A stretch of 16,009 nucleotides of DNA from Candidatus Cloacimonadota bacterium (GTDB taxonomy: Bacteria > Cloacimonadota > Cloacimonadia > Cloacimonadales > TCS61). Below are positions 1 through 6,098 of the stretch, one piece after another. How positions within the stretch are numbered: the first letter of the stretch is position 1; the number at the start of each line of letters is the position of its first letter. Both the position numbers and the translations under genes were made by a program. The stretch lies in contig JAOZPK010000045.1 of assembly GCA_029932755.1 (NCBI GenBank), positions 1-16,009 of the forward strand. The letters run 5' to 3'. Under the pieces are notes generated by a model that saw nothing but the letters and a program-made list of their open reading frames with translations, was not told where the DNA came from and did not search any database.

Positions 1-50
1 CCACCGACAGATTTACAGTCTGTTCCCTTTGACCACTCGGGAACCCCTCC
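1..50 (-). tRNA. tRNA-Tyr (GUA), 3' part cut by window edge
   Basis: Read on the minus strand, the 5' half of a tRNA starts at 50 (GGAGGGG) and runs off the window at 1. The D arm and a full anticodon arm are visible: 5-bp stem ACAGA/TCTGT around loop CTGTAAA, giving anticodon GTA (bases 16-14), so tRNA-Tyr. The sequence ends at the start of the variable region; tRNA-Tyr is a class II tRNA in bacteria, so a long variable arm is expected outside. It lies 45 nt downstream of tRNA-Thr and is probably co-transcribed with it. Confidence 0.9.
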
Positions 51-58
51 AATAATAA

Positions 59-81
59 AATATTTTGCACTGCAAAATATT
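59..81. repeat. Perfect 11-bp inverted repeat between two tRNA genes
   Basis: The arms AATATTTTGCA (59-69) and TGCAAAATATT (71-81) are exact reverse complements around a single base. The element sits in the spacer between tRNA-Thr and tRNA-Tyr. It has no U-tract on the minus strand, so it is not a classic terminator; it could be an RNA-processing hairpin in the tRNA precursor. Confidence 0.6.
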
Positions 82-95
82 ATTCAAACTAATGG

Positions 96-168
96 TGCCG
101 ACAGTAGGAATCGAACCCACAACCGCTCGATTACAAGTCGAGTGCTCTACCGTTGAGCCATGTCGGCA
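96..168 (-). tRNA. tRNA-Thr (UGU)
   Basis: A complete 73-nt cloverleaf reads on the minus strand from 168 to 96. The acceptor arms TGCCGAC and GTCGGCA pair over 7 bp. The anticodon stem CTCGA/TCGAG encloses loop CTTGTAA, with anticodon TGT at 135-133, so threonine. The T arm has the usual GGTTCGATTCC core. No CCA is encoded directly after the acceptor stem. It is the first gene of a minus-strand tRNA pair with tRNA-Tyr. Confidence 0.95.
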
Positions 169-599
169 ATCTAATTGTCGAAACAGAAGATTTTTATAGC
201 AATTCTCTGTCAACAAAATATCACTTTTATGCTTATAAAAAGACCAAATACAACCGAATAGACAAAAAATTTTCTTTGGCTATATGTGTCAAATCTTTTT
301 ATACATATAATAGATAAAAAAATATTAGTATTAAACACTATTTGATTTCCATAACCTATAAATGTCAAGAAACGCTCAAAATAAGAACTTAGGATAAGTT
401 GGAGCAACTTAAAATATTTACTAAAAATCTCTTACTTTTCTTCTTTCAAAACTTAGCACTAAGTAACTTCATAATTCGTTATTATTCTTGACAAAAAATT
501 CTTAATATTCATATTTTTTACAATTTTATTTCAAGTAATATCTAAATTGTATTTCAGATAGTTATGTACAACAAATAAAAATTACACAGTGTACATGTG
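169..599. other. Gene-free, AT-rich intergenic region
   Basis: I see no convincing gene in these 431 bases; the open frames are short and of simple AT-rich composition. It lies between the 3' end of cysS and the start of the tRNA-Thr/Tyr unit, so it should hold the tRNA promoter. A TTGACA occurs on the minus strand at 214-209, but no good -10 sits 16-18 nt after it. On the plus strand TTGACA at 488-493 is followed 18 nt later by TATTTT (512-517), a promoter-like pair that would read antisense into the 3' end of cysS. Both are weak calls in AT-rich DNA. Confidence 0.4.
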
Positions 600-1976
600 T
601 TATTTTTCAATATTCCAATCGGTTCTTTCGGGTGTATCTTTTAAGGTAATACCCATCTTTTTCAGATCGGTACGGATTGTATCTGCCATTTCCCAATTTT
701 TCTCTTTTTTAAAACGGTTCCGATAACTTATAAGAAGTTCTATCAACTCACCGGAAATATCACTAAGATCATTGCTGAGTTTATCTTTTAGTTCAAGGAA
801 AAATCCAAGTATATTTCCCAATTCAATTAGAAGATGAATAAAAGTTTTATCCTTTGTTTTATTGTAAGCTTTAGAAATATCAAATAATACAGATATTGCT
901 TTGGCTGTGTTGAAGTCATCATTCATAGCAGTTACAAAATTATTTTTATGTAGCAGATGAACTTCTGTATATTCAGATCCATTATCTTTTATGTTTAAAT
1001 AATCAGCATTTTTTATTGTATTATAGAAGTTCTTAACAGCCTGGCTGGATTCTATAATGATATTTTCATTAAAATCTATTGGACTTCTATAATGTTTGGA
1101 AAGAAAGAAAAAGCGGATCGCTTCGGCATCATATTTTTTAAGAACATCTCGTGTTGTGAAAAAATTATTTAAACTTTTAGACATTTTTTCACCTTCGATA
1201 TTGAGATACCCGTTGTGCATCCAATAATTTGCCAGTTTTTGATTATTAGATGCTTCAGCTTGTGCTATCTCATTTTCATGATGAGGAAAAACAAGATCAA
1301 TTCCACCACCATGAATATCAAAAGTGTCCCCAAGTAATTTACGTGACATTACCACACATTCAGTATGCCAGCCGGGACGTCCTTCACCCCATGGACTTGC
1401 CCATTTTGGTTCACCAGGTTTTGCTTTTTTCCAAAGTGTAAAATCGGCAGGATGCTTCTTTTGTTTATTAGCTTCTATACGAGCACCAACTTGCAGATCT
1501 TCTAATTTCTTACCGGAAAGTTTGCCGTATCCCACAGAATTTGAAACAGAAAAATAGACGTCACCATTTACTTCGTAAGCAAACTTTTTCTCCTCAAGTT
1601 CTTTTATCAGGTTGATCATATCATTGATATATTCGGTTGCTCTGGGGTGATAATCAGCTGGATTTATCTCTAAGGCATTGCAGTCATCAAAAAAAGCTTT
1701 AGTATATTTTTCTGCAATTTTAACTACCGGTATTTTTTCCTCAATTGAACGATTAATTAATTTATCATCAATATCGGTAATATTACGCACGAGAGTAACT
1801 TCATTTCCAATGTATTCAAAGAATTTTTTTACAACATCGAAGAAAATAAGTGGTCTGGCATTTCCAATATGGAAATAATTATATACTGTAGGTCCACAGA
1901 CATACATTCTCACTTTGCCATGCTCAACTGGAATAAATTCTTCTTTTTTATTAGTTAATGTGTTATAAATTTTCAT
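600..1976 (-). CDS. cysS: Cysteinyl-tRNA synthetase
   Basis: The 458-aa protein charges tRNA-Cys with cysteine using ATP in the cytoplasm. It is a full-length class I synthetase of usual size. Visible landmarks are the N-terminal CGPTVY with zinc ligand Cys27, the HIGN form of the HIGH motif at 36-39, the GWHTECVVMS segment with Cys207, the PHHENEIAQ segment with His232/233 and Glu236 (zinc site), and KMSKS at 264-268. The C-terminal half is the anticodon-binding helical region. The ATG at 1976 is preceded by GGAG about 7 nt upstream. It is the last gene of a minus-strand series, 183 bp after rsmD; the spacer carries a decayed palindromic repeat, so it may have its own promoter. Confidence 0.98.
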   Translation of the reverse strand: MKIYNTLTNKKEEFIPVEHGKVRMYVCGPTVYNYFHIGNARPLIFFDVVKKFFEYIGNEVTLVRNITDIDDKLINRSIEEKIPVVKIAEKYTKAFFDDCNALEINPADYHPRATEYINDMINLIKELEEKKFAYEVNGDVYFSVSNSVGYGKLSGKKLEDLQVGARIEANKQKKHPADFTLWKKAKPGEPKWASPWGEGRPGWHTECVVMSRKLLGDTFDIHGGGIDLVFPHHENEIAQAEASNNQKLANYWMHNGYLNIEGEKMSKSLNNFFTTRDVLKKYDAEAIRFFFLSKHYRSPIDFNENIIIESSQAVKNFYNTIKNADYLNIKDNGSEYTEVHLLHKNNFVTAMNDDFNTAKAISVLFDISKAYNKTKDKTFIHLLIELGNILGFFLELKDKLSNDLSDISGELIELLISYRNRFKKEKNWEMADTIRTDLKKMGITLKDTPERTDWNIEK

Positions 1977-2030
1977 TATAAACTCCGTTCAATAATTCAT
2001 GTTTATGAGTTCTGCATAATTAAGAATTTT

Positions 2031-2149
2031 TGTCATCCTGATAAATCAGCCAAAGGCTGATAAATCTTGCACGTTGTTCTCGGGAAGGGTCTCCACTTAT
2101 AATGAGATTCTTCGATGAAAGCCTACGTAAGTTCATCCTCAGAAAGACA
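2031..2149. repeat. Decayed palindromic intergenic repeat (REP/MITE-like)
   Basis: The outer arms TGTCATCCTGA (2031-2041) and, on the other strand, TGTCTTTCTGA (2149-2139) match at 9 of 11 bases. The inner arms GAAGGGTCTC (2084-2093) and the complement of GAGATTCTTC (2104-2113) match at 8 of 10. Inside the left part a perfect 7-bp hairpin ATCAGCC/GGCTGAT (2045-2061) is flanked by two copies of TGATAAATC (2039 and 2058). The nested symmetry and the position between two genes fit a dispersed, non-coding repeat. I recall TGTCATCCTGA-type intergenic palindromes from other genomes, but could not check copy number. Confidence 0.6.
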
Positions 2150-2159
2150 ATAATATTTT

Positions 2160-2729
2160 TCATTCTACAGAATCCATTAATTTATGTTGCAAATTTTCAT
2201 TTGCCAAAACAGTTATCACACTGCTTCCGTAATTTTTATTATAAGTTGTCATCACATCCCATTTTTCTAATAATTTTTCTCTAGGAGAATGCTCTATTAC
2301 AATGTATCCGTTTTTGGTTAGAAGCTCATTATCTATAATTTTTTCAATTGTATTATTTATTAAATCCTTATTATAGGGAGGATCCATAAAGATCAGATCG
2401 AATTTCTTCTCTATGCTATTAAGAAAAGCACTCACTTTTTTCCTATGTATCTTGCAATCTGAAGTGCATTTCAGTTTCTCAATATTGCGTTTCATTGTTT
2501 TAATAGATTTATCCGAGAAATCTACAAAGTCTACAAAATTTGCATTTCTGCTGAGAGTTTCAAAACCGAGAGAGCCGCTTCCTGCATAGAGATCAAGGAT
2601 ATCTTTGCCAGAGCAAGATGAGATAACAGAGAAGATAACCTCTTTGATGTAATCGGTCGTAGGACGGGCTGTTTTACCGGGAACAGCAAACAGATTTGTT
2701 TTCTTGAATTTTCCTGTGATAATTCTCAT
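2160..2729 (-). CDS. rsmD: 16S rRNA (guanine(966)-N2)-methyltransferase RsmD
   Basis: The 189-aa protein is an S-adenosylmethionine-dependent methyltransferase of the RsmD family, which modifies G966 (E. coli numbering) of 16S rRNA during 30S assembly. The N-terminus MRIITGKFKK and the RPTTD segment (22-26) are typical. The SAM-binding motif I is DLYAGSGSLGFE at 46-57, and the catalytic motif IV is DPPY at 116-119. Length is normal for the family. The ATG at 2729 has only a weak AAGG upstream. The coaD gene often found next to rsmD is absent; here it stands between an acidic protein (138 bp upstream) and cysS downstream. Confidence 0.95.
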   Translation of the reverse strand: MRIITGKFKKTNLFAVPGKTARPTTDYIKEVIFSVISSCSGKDILDLYAGSGSLGFETLSRNANFVDFVDFSDKSIKTMKRNIEKLKCTSDCKIHRKKVSAFLNSIEKKFDLIFMDPPYNKDLINNTIEKIIDNELLTKNGYIVIEHSPREKLLEKWDVMTTYNKNYGSSVITVLANENLQHKLMDSVE

Positions 2730-2837
2730 TTATTTGCCTTATTGGAAAATGAAAACCTTATTTCCAATTGCTGTGGCTTCATCTCAAAACGTGGGCAACC
2801 TAACAGATGTGTTTCGGCTGATTGCTTACATTTATGC

Positions 2838-2852
2838 GTGCATTTAATGCAC
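2838..2852. repeat. Small perfect hairpin GTGCAT-tta-ATGCAC
   Basis: A 6-bp perfect inverted repeat with a 3-nt loop lies 16 nt beyond the stop of the acidic protein gene on the minus strand. No U-tract follows on that strand, so it is at best a weak transcript-end or stabilising hairpin. Confidence 0.35.
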
Positions 2853-2867
2853 AATTTATTAATTTCT

Positions 2868-3941
2868 TTAATCTTTTTTGACATTCTCTGAAACTTTTAG
2901 TAATTTAACTACAAAATTCAAATCAGATAATTTTATTTCAGAAAGAGATGTATCCGGTCCAACATTTTCTTTGAGGACTCTTTCTACAATATCTGGTCTC
3001 ATATTAGAAAGCTCTGTTAGTAATTCCAATATCAGATTATTATCCTGAGGTTCCACAATTGGTTCAACTTTATCTTCAAGATTTTCTGATTGAATAGCCT
3101 CTTCAGTATCAATTATTTCATTTTGTTCATCAATTTCCTTTCCCTCGATTTTCTTTTCCATTATATCTTCTATAGAAGTAACGTCTTCAGTTTGACTATC
3201 CTGTTCATTTAGATCATCAGAAATATTTTCATCAATTTCCAGCGAGATATCATCTTCTAAAATATCATCTTTTTCAAGAGTGTTATCAAGTTCGACGGTC
3301 TCTTCTGTATCGATCTTTTCTTCAGGTTCTAATGTGTCTTCAATCTCAGGAATCTTTTCTTTCTCTATTTCCGGAATTTCCTCAATTTCAGGAACAATCT
3401 CCTCTTCGTCAATCTCTAGTATCCTATCATCTTCAGGGATGAGTTGATCTTTCTTATCTTTTATCAATTCTTCTGTAGTATCATTGATTTCAATAGTATT
3501 TTCAAGTTCGATCGATTCTTTTTCTTTAATTTCTGTTTCAGGTTCTAATGTATTATCGATATCCGGAGTTTTTTCTTTGATCTCAGGTTCTTCTGTTTCA
3601 TCAGGAGTAACCTCTTCTTTTTTTACTTTAGTCAACTCTTCCGGATATGTCTCTTCAAACTTTATTTCAGCTTTTGATTTGATATATGTTTTATATTGTT
3701 CGTGAGGTAGAATGTGAAAAATTCTTTTCTCTTCTTCTGTAAAAATTTTGTCTATGAGCGTGGAATATTCCAGAGTATTTTCTTTGAATATTTTATCTTT
3801 TAATTCATCAATTTTATTTTGTAATTTTTCCGTTGGATTTTCTTTATATAGATTTTTATAGATCACCAAAGCATCAATATACTGATTCTGATTTTCATAT
3901 AATTCTGCTAAGGTAATGGTTGGTGTTGCTTTATCTTTCAT
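2868..3941 (-). CDS. Highly acidic low-complexity protein of unknown function
   Basis: I do not recognise this 357-aa protein. Residues 10-50 look like one or two TPR-type helices (LAELYENQNQYIDALVIYKN). Residues about 95-300 are dominated by Glu, Asp, Ile and Thr and are probably disordered. Within it, residues 127-154 and 199-226 align without gaps at 14 of 28 identities, an internal duplication centred on the shared core TLEPE. The C-terminus (301-357) is again ordered-looking and helical. There is no signal peptide or membrane segment, so it is probably cytoplasmic. Its ATG follows the stop of the ComEA-like gene by 2 nt, so the two are co-expressed. A scaffold or adaptor role is possible but unproven. 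Confidence 0.75.
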   Translation of the reverse strand: MKDKATPTITLAELYENQNQYIDALVIYKNLYKENPTEKLQNKIDELKDKIFKENTLEYSTLIDKIFTEEEKRIFHILPHEQYKTYIKSKAEIKFEETYPEELTKVKKEEVTPDETEEPEIKEKTPDIDNTLEPETEIKEKESIELENTIEINDTTEELIKDKKDQLIPEDDRILEIDEEEIVPEIEEIPEIEKEKIPEIEDTLEPEEKIDTEETVELDNTLEKDDILEDDISLEIDENISDDLNEQDSQTEDVTSIEDIMEKKIEGKEIDEQNEIIDTEEAIQSENLEDKVEPIVEPQDNNLILELLTELSNMRPDIVERVLKENVGPDTSLSEIKLSDLNFVVKLLKVSENVKKD

Positions 3942-3943
3942 AA

Positions 3944-4546
3944 TTATTCTCCCAGTGTTATTTGATCGCTCATTCTCTCCAATGTCTTCTGGCCAATTCC
4001 TTTGATCTGAAGGAGATCTTCTTTCTTTTTAAATCTACCTTTCTTCTCTCTAAATACAATAATCTTCTCTGCTTTTGAAGGACCAATACCTGTGATTTTT
4101 GTCAATTCGTTTTTATCTGCAGTGTTAATATTTATTTTATTTGGAATGTGATTTATCTCTTGTCTAACTGGTATAAGTGTAGTTGTAGAATCTTCAAATG
4201 CTAGATCAATAAAGTATTTCTCGATCTTTTCGTAGGTTTTCTTACCAATACCTTTAATCTTCATTAAATCAGTTTTGGTTTGGAAGTCATTTTCTTCTTT
4301 GTATCGCAGAACATCTGCTGCTTTTTTTTCTCCAATTCCGGGAATTGTAATAAGTTCTTCTTTTGTAATATTCTGTAAATCGTATTGCAGTTGATGATCT
4401 TGTTGGAAATTCAGGCTATCGGCTAAATTTACATCTTCAGCAGTAAGCCCTGTATACTTCATCACCAAACCGACAAAGGCAAAGAAAACTATAAAAAGCA
4501 GAAGTTTCTGCTCATTGGAGGTAAGAATATTATTCAGTTTTTTCAT
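3944..4546 (-). CDS. Membrane-anchored ComEA-like protein with four helix-hairpin-helix motifs
   Basis: The 200-aa protein has an N-terminal membrane anchor (about 14-30) and then two helix-hairpin-helix units. Four hairpins are visible with GIG cores at 70-72, 99-101, 153-155 and 183-185, each followed by the usual basic helix (e.g. IPGIGEKKAADVL). The second unit begins with KININTADKNELTKITGIG, the classic ComEA signature. In ComEA this domain binds DNA without sequence preference outside the inner membrane during natural transformation; here that role is inferred, and the doubled domain is larger than typical ComEA. The ATG overlaps the stop of the upstream cyclase gene (ATGA), and the next gene starts 2 nt after its stop, so it is translationally coupled on both sides. 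Confidence 0.85.
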   Translation of the reverse strand: MKKLNNILTSNEQKLLLFIVFFAFVGLVMKYTGLTAEDVNLADSLNFQQDHQLQYDLQNITKEELITIPGIGEKKAADVLRYKEENDFQTKTDLMKIKGIGKKTYEKIEKYFIDLAFEDSTTTLIPVRQEINHIPNKININTADKNELTKITGIGPSKAEKIIVFREKKGRFKKKEDLLQIKGIGQKTLERMSDQITLGE

Positions 4547-5433
4547 TTTTCCTGATATATTAAATTGACCATAATTTGTCCTACAATCCCAAGAGATTTA
4601 GGAGAACATTTATCTGGAGTATCTTCTAAAGTATGCCAGGGTGGATATTCGAAATCAATAATATCTATTGCATTAAAGCCAGCAGCAATAAGCGGATAAT
4701 GGTCATCATAGATACGGTTTGTTATTTTGGACTTGAATTCATTAAACCCAAGTTGCTCTGCAATCTCCCAAACTTCTTTAACCAGATTTGGAGAATTATG
4801 ATACGAAGTATATTCCATATTTATAGATAGATCGGCATCACCGATCATATCGATCACAATTGATTTTTCCGGTTTGGATTTTGTATAATTATCTGCAAAG
4901 TAAGAAGAGCCTAAACACCATGTTTCATTATCCCCGTAAGCTCCCATATCCTCCAGATCAAAAAATACCAAATCAATTCCAAACTGTTGTGGTTGTTTTG
5001 CAGAAACGATTTTTGCCAACTCAAGTAAAACTGCAACACCACTTGCAGCATCGTTAGCACCCATAATTGGTGTATCATGAAGTGAGATTTCTTCTTCCAT
5101 ATCTGCCCATGGTCGGGTATCGTAATGAGCACCAAAGAGAATACGACGGCTCATTTGAGGATAAAAACTTGCGATAATATTCACTCCATCAATTTCCTCT
5201 TCATCAATAACTACAGTAAATTTCTGCAATTCAATTTCTGCATTGCATTTGGTTAGTTCATTAATTATGTAATCTCTACAAAGCTCAATACCATCGGAAC
5301 CAGGGTATCTTACGCCAAGTTCACATTGATTTTCCAAATGCTCAAATGCATTATCTGCATCGAATGTTGGATAGTTATCTGCACAAGAAGATATTACAAA
5401 CATCAAAAATAATAATAAGATCAATTTGTTCAT
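4543..5433 (-). CDS. Lipoprotein, M28-family glutaminyl-peptide cyclotransferase-like
   Basis: The 296-aa protein has a lipoprotein signal (ISSC, lipid-modified Cys17) and then a single M28 zinc-hydrolase fold. Motifs in order are GAHYDTRPWAD (101-111, His103), GANDAASG (Asp128), FFDLED (Glu161/Asp162), ETWCLGSSYFA (170-180), DMIGD (195-199), DDHYP (His245) and WHTLEDTPDKCS (His267). The HYDTRPWAD, ETWCLGS and WHT-D signatures resemble bacterial type II glutaminyl cyclases rather than generic aminopeptidases. Such enzymes turn N-terminal Gln of exported proteins into pyroglutamate. It likely faces the periplasm or sits on the outer membrane. A TAGGA ribosome site precedes the ATG. It is the first gene of the operon; aminopeptidase activity is the main alternative. 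Confidence 0.85.
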   Translation of the reverse strand: MNKLILLLFLMFVISSCADNYPTFDADNAFEHLENQCELGVRYPGSDGIELCRDYIINELTKCNAEIELQKFTVVIDEEEIDGVNIIASFYPQMSRRILFGAHYDTRPWADMEEEISLHDTPIMGANDAASGVAVLLELAKIVSAKQPQQFGIDLVFFDLEDMGAYGDNETWCLGSSYFADNYTKSKPEKSIVIDMIGDADLSINMEYTSYHNSPNLVKEVWEIAEQLGFNEFKSKITNRIYDDHYPLIAAGFNAIDIIDFEYPPWHTLEDTPDKCSPKSLGIVGQIMVNLIYQEK

Positions 5434-5532
5434 ATTTCCATCCTAAATTTCTAATTAAACAAAAAAATGGAGTATCAGAATCTGTCAATTTTGTTTTGTT
5501 AGATTGTATGAATTTTAAATGAAGTCAGTAAC

Positions 5533-5613
5533 CACAGATTTGCACAGATAGACACAGATAATAGGATTTGAAGATGAGATAATTAGGCACGAAGTACACG
5601 AAAGTTCACTAAG
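5533..5613. repeat. Two short tandem arrays with ~10-nt period
   Basis: CACAGAT occurs at 5533, 5543 and 5553, each followed by a different 3-nt filler. A second set, CACGAAG at 5588, CACGAAA at 5597 and CACTAAG at 5607, follows with 9-10 nt spacing. The period equals about one helical turn, so every motif faces the same side of the DNA. Confidence 0.6.
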
Positions 5614-5721
5614 TTAAAGAATGATGTTCTTAGCGTTAATAAGTGTTCTTAGTGGCAAAAAAGGATTGAAAAAGCCACAGACAAACTCATACAAAAGAAT
5701 AAATATTGAATATAAGAAGAG

Positions 5722-5748
5722 AAGTCGTTTGCTACCGCAAGCCGACTT
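5722..5748 (-). terminator. Possible terminator of selC
   Basis: AAGTCG (5722-5727) pairs with CGACTT (5743-5748) and TTGC (5729-5732) with GCAA (5737-5740), with a small internal bulge and a 4-nt loop. It lies 118 nt downstream of tRNA-Sec on the minus strand and is followed there by a pyrimidine-rich run (CTCTTCTT), so it may end the selC transcript. On the plus strand a short T run follows, but no gene ends there. Confidence 0.35.
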
Positions 5749-5865
5749 TTTGAACAAGGAATGATGAATTATGAAGTAAATAAAAGAAAATAATTCGTTC
5801 TTGTTCGTGTTTGCCTGTCTCGCCGTAGTTATTACGTAGTCGAATTCGTTGCTAATCTTTATAAA

Positions 5866-5961
5866 TGGCCGAGAGGGCAGGAATCGAACCTGCCGTGGAC
5901 AGTTTTAGCTGCCTATTACTGGTTTTGAAGACCAGTTGGAACACCAGTTCCGTCCTCTCTC
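5866..5961 (-). tRNA. selC: tRNA-Sec (UCA), selenocysteine tRNA
   Basis: A 96-nt tRNA reads on the minus strand from 5961 to 5866. The anticodon stem CTGGT/ACCAG encloses loop CTTCAAA with anticodon TCA (5928-5926), the selenocysteine anticodon. The D arm GGAAC-TGGT-GTTCC has the tight 4-nt loop, the long variable arm has a GGCAG/CTGTC stem, and the T arm is GCAGG-TTCGATT-CCTGC; these are hallmarks of tRNA-Sec. CCA appears to be encoded (5868-5866). The acceptor stem pairs cleanly over only 6 bp (GAGAGG/CCTCTC), and the terminal pairs do not match, so the exact 5' end is uncertain. selB is divergent, 137 nt away. Confidence 0.92.
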
Positions 5962-6067
5962 TAACTTGAAACAAAGAATTCGGTGCTTTTCTTTATGTAA
6001 AGATTTTTTTGATCTCTAATTAGAATTAACTAATGTGTTCTTGACGAAAAACAATTAATCAAGATTT

Positions 6068-6073
6068 TATAAT
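6068..6073 (+). promoter_or_regulatory. Possible -10 box of selB
   Basis: A perfect TATAAT lies 25 nt before the selB start. TTGACG at 6041-6046 is 21 nt upstream, too far for a standard sigma-70 pair, so the -35 is unclear. The call rests mainly on the -10 and its position. Confidence 0.4.
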
Positions 6074-6098
6074 CAGAGAATTTATAAGAGAAGGAATA

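Larger units (their letters stand above)
5434..5865. other. Gene-free intergenic region with periodic motifs and hairpins
   Basis: I find no gene in these 432 bases. It contains the upstream region of the cyclase operon (TTGACA on minus at 5488-5483, no clear -10), three CACAGAT units spaced exactly 10 nt (5533-5559), three CACGAAG-like units spaced 9-10 nt (5588-5613), two TTCTTAG copies (5627 and 5646), and an imperfect hairpin at 5722-5748. The section from about 5800 to 5850 (TTGCCTGTCTCGCCGTAG) looks like the remnant of another dispersed intergenic repeat. Confidence 0.5.

Noticed and set aside
13..216. Minus-strand open frame over tRNA-Thr
   Set aside because: It is the translation of the tRNA itself; such frames are common false genes.
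210..407. Minus-strand 65-codon frame between cysS and tRNA-Thr
   Set aside because: No ribosome site; composition is simple AT-rich DNA and no motif is visible.
5533..5613. CRISPR array
   Set aside because: Repeats are 7 nt with 2-3 nt fillers, far too short, and no cas gene is near.
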